A stretch of DNA of 6,846 nt from Ectothiorhodospiraceae bacterium (lineage in GTDB: Bacteria > Pseudomonadota > Gammaproteobacteria > Nitrococcales > AK92), in contig JAJUFY010000118.1 of assembly GCA_029263635.1 (NCBI GenBank), forward strand, positions 1 to 6,846. The letters run 5' to 3'. Below, in pieces: positions 5,621 to 6,846 of the stretch. Under the pieces are notes generated by a model. That model was not told the origin of the DNA, did not search any database, and saw only the letters and a program-made list of their open reading frames with translations. The first letter of the stretch is position 1. Every line of letters begins with the position of its first letter. The position numbers and the translations under genes were made by a program.

Positions 5621-5783
5621 GGGCGAGCCGGTTAATTCGAGAGGATTCCTGCATCTGGCGCGGCAGTATGTTCCCGGAGCGCTGCGGATGCCTGCGACGC
5701 CCGCTGCCGCGCTATTCCCTGCCATGGCGTGCGGGCTGCCGAGCAGGCTGCACCCGTCGCTCCCTTCACAGCGCGAGACTTCC

Positions 5784-6846
5784 ATGCGACAGACGACGGA
5801 CACGGCTGGAGAGACTGGAGCGCATGCGCCGGCGCTGGGCGAGGCGGTGTTCCGGGGGCTGGTGGACAGCATCCGCGACTATGCCGTTTACATGCTCGAC
5901 CCCCGGGGTGTGGTGGTGAGCTGGAACAGCGGCGCTGAGCGGATCAAGGGCTACAGTGCCGACGAGGTGATCGGCCAGCATTTTCAGATGTTCTACCTGC
6001 CGGAAGAGCGGGACGCCGGCAAGCCGGAACAGGAACTGCAGATGGCGCGGGAGAGCGGGCGCTTTGAGGTGGAAGCCTGGCGCCTGCGCAAGGACGGCAG
6101 CCGGTTCCGCGCCTATGTCGTGGTGACCGCGCTGCGCAATAGCGACGGCGAACTGCTCGGGTTTGCGGAAGTCACCCAGGACATTACCGCCCGCTGGCAG
6201 GCCGGGCAGGAGTTGCGGGAGAGCGAGAAACGGTTCCGGCTGCTGGTCGACCAGGTCCGCGATTACGCCATCTTTCTGCTGTCGCCGCACGGGCGCATCA
6301 CCACCTGGAATCGCGGCGCACACCGGATGAAGGGCTACACGGCCGAAGAAGCGTACGGACGGTCCCTGGATCTGTTCTATCTGCCGGAGGACATTGCCCG
6401 GGGCAAGCCGGCCAGGCTCCTCAGGCAGGCGGCGGCCGAAGGCGTGGCGCACGATATCGGCTGGCGGCAGCGCAAGAACGGCGAGCGTTTCTGGGCCGAT
6501 GTCACCATCACCGCCCTGTACGACAGCGCAGGCAAGCTGTACGGCTATGCCAAGGTCGTCCGGGACTTGACCGAGCAGCTGGAGGCGGAGCAGCTGGCGC
6601 GGGCCTACGAAGCGGCCCGCGAGGCCATCAAGGTGCGGGACGAGTTCCTGTCGATCGCGTCCCATGAGTTGCGGACACCGCTGACCGCGCTGAATCTTCA
6701 GCTGCAGGGCCTCAAGCTGCTGCTCGAGCGCAACCCCGCGGCCTGGAATCCGGAGCGGACCGGCGGCGCCATCGGGCGGGCGCTGGAGAGCGCCGAGCGG
6801 CTGTCCCAGCTGGTCGACACGCTGCTGGATGTGTCGCGCATCAGTA
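5784..6846 (+). CDS. PAS-PAS sensor histidine kinase, N-terminal part (3' end outside window)
   Basis: This is a two-component sensor kinase; 354 residues are visible before the right edge cuts it inside the dimerisation domain. Two PAS domains occupy about residues 22-135 and 150-263. Both show DYA-[VI]-x-x-L and WN-x-GA-x-R-x-KGY near their start, then FYLPE. The second ends each PAS with a GYAKVVRDLT-type strand. A charged coiled-coil-like linker (264-287) leads to the HisKA motif FLSIASHELRTPL with phospho-acceptor H294. No signal peptide or membrane helix is seen, so it is probably a soluble, cytoplasmic sensor; the ligand cannot be read. The ATP-binding domain and any receiver domain lie beyond the window. 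ATG 5784 is chosen because coding character begins there. In-frame ATGs at 5688 (GGAG eight bases upstream) and 5724 would add 32 or 20 irregular residues. The gene is divergent from the deacylase gene; no cognate regulator is visible. Confidence 0.9.
   Translation, partial: MRQTTDTAGETGAHAPALGEAVFRGLVDSIRDYAVYMLDPRGVVVSWNSGAERIKGYSADEVIGQHFQMFYLPEERDAGKPEQELQMARESGRFEVEAWRLRKDGSRFRAYVVVTALRNSDGELLGFAEVTQDITARWQAGQELRESEKRFRLLVDQVRDYAIFLLSPHGRITTWNRGAHRMKGYTAEEAYGRSLDLFYLPEDIARGKPARLLRQAAAEGVAHDIGWRQRKNGERFWADVTITALYDSAGKLYGYAKVVRDLTEQLEAEQLARAYEAAREAIKVRDEFLSIASHELRTPLTALNLQLQGLKLLLERNPAAWNPERTGGAIGRALESAERLSQLVDTLLDVSRIS

Larger units (their letters stand above)
5329..5783. other. 455-base divergent intergenic region with several palindromes
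   Basis: This stretch separates the start of the deacylase gene from the start of the kinase gene and should carry promoters for both. No protein with recognisable features is encoded on either strand. It holds a 7-bp hairpin (5365-5384), a 10-bp palindrome GCAGGCCTGC (5422-5431), a 14-bp palindrome (5455-5468), and a hairpin GGCGGC/GCCGCC with loop GAGC (5544-5559). It also has a weak -10-like TACACT (5615-5620) and GAGAGGA (5639-5645). The kinase frame has no stop from at least 5586 onward, so part of this region could be coding if the true kinase start is upstream. Confidence 0.6.

Noticed and set aside
5394..5654. Minus-strand open frame of 86 codons between deacylase and kinase genes
   Set aside because: It has no family features, an Ala/Arg/Gly-rich composition and palindromes within it, and overlaps the probable promoter region.

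Overview
The window is about two-thirds GC with dense, short-spaced genes. It reads as ordinary chromosome from a high-GC gammaproteobacterium, most likely Pseudomonadales or Xanthomonadales. The grounds are the type of each protein, a Pseudomonas-style REP-like element (GTGGGAGCGGC... at 795-825), and an intergenic hairpin with a CTTGCC loop of a kind I recall being common in those groups. I see no phage, transposon, CRISPR, tRNA or rRNA signature, and the taxonomic call is an inference.

Layout. Positions 1-762 (+) hold the C-terminal part of a DeaD/CsdA-type DEAD-box RNA helicase. Positions 763-1146 are a gene-free stretch between convergent genes, containing a REP-like unit and two strong inverted repeats. 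Positions 1147-3844 (-) are a two-gene unit transcribed right to left: a 684-aa glutamine-dependent NAD+ synthase (NadE), then, 13 bases on, a 209-aa HhH-GPD DNA-3-methyladenine glycosylase. Diverging from nadE is a (+) unit: a cysteine hydrolase of the isochorismatase superfamily (3935 or 3899 to 4528), then a small basic protein of unknown function (4525-4854) linked by an ATGA overlap. Next comes a convergent YbaK/EbsC-type Cys-tRNA(Pro) deacylase (4864-5328, -), whose stop lies 9 bases from that of the small gene. A 455-base divergent intergenic stretch rich in palindromes follows. The window ends inside a PAS-PAS-histidine kinase gene (5784 to the right edge, +).

How the genes fit together. 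Most are housekeeping genes: RNA remodelling, the last step of NAD synthesis, alkylation repair, tRNA proofreading and signal sensing. The least explained part is the isochorismatase-like hydrolase plus its coupled small protein, head to head with nadE. The hydrolase has the superfamily Asp-Lys-Cys triad but not the metal-binding Asp/His pattern of nicotinamidase (PncA), so a role in NAD salvage cannot be read from the neighbourhood alone. I found no convincing new multi-gene system. The leads are that pair, the hairpin element at 860-1100, and the unresolved start and leader of the kinase gene.
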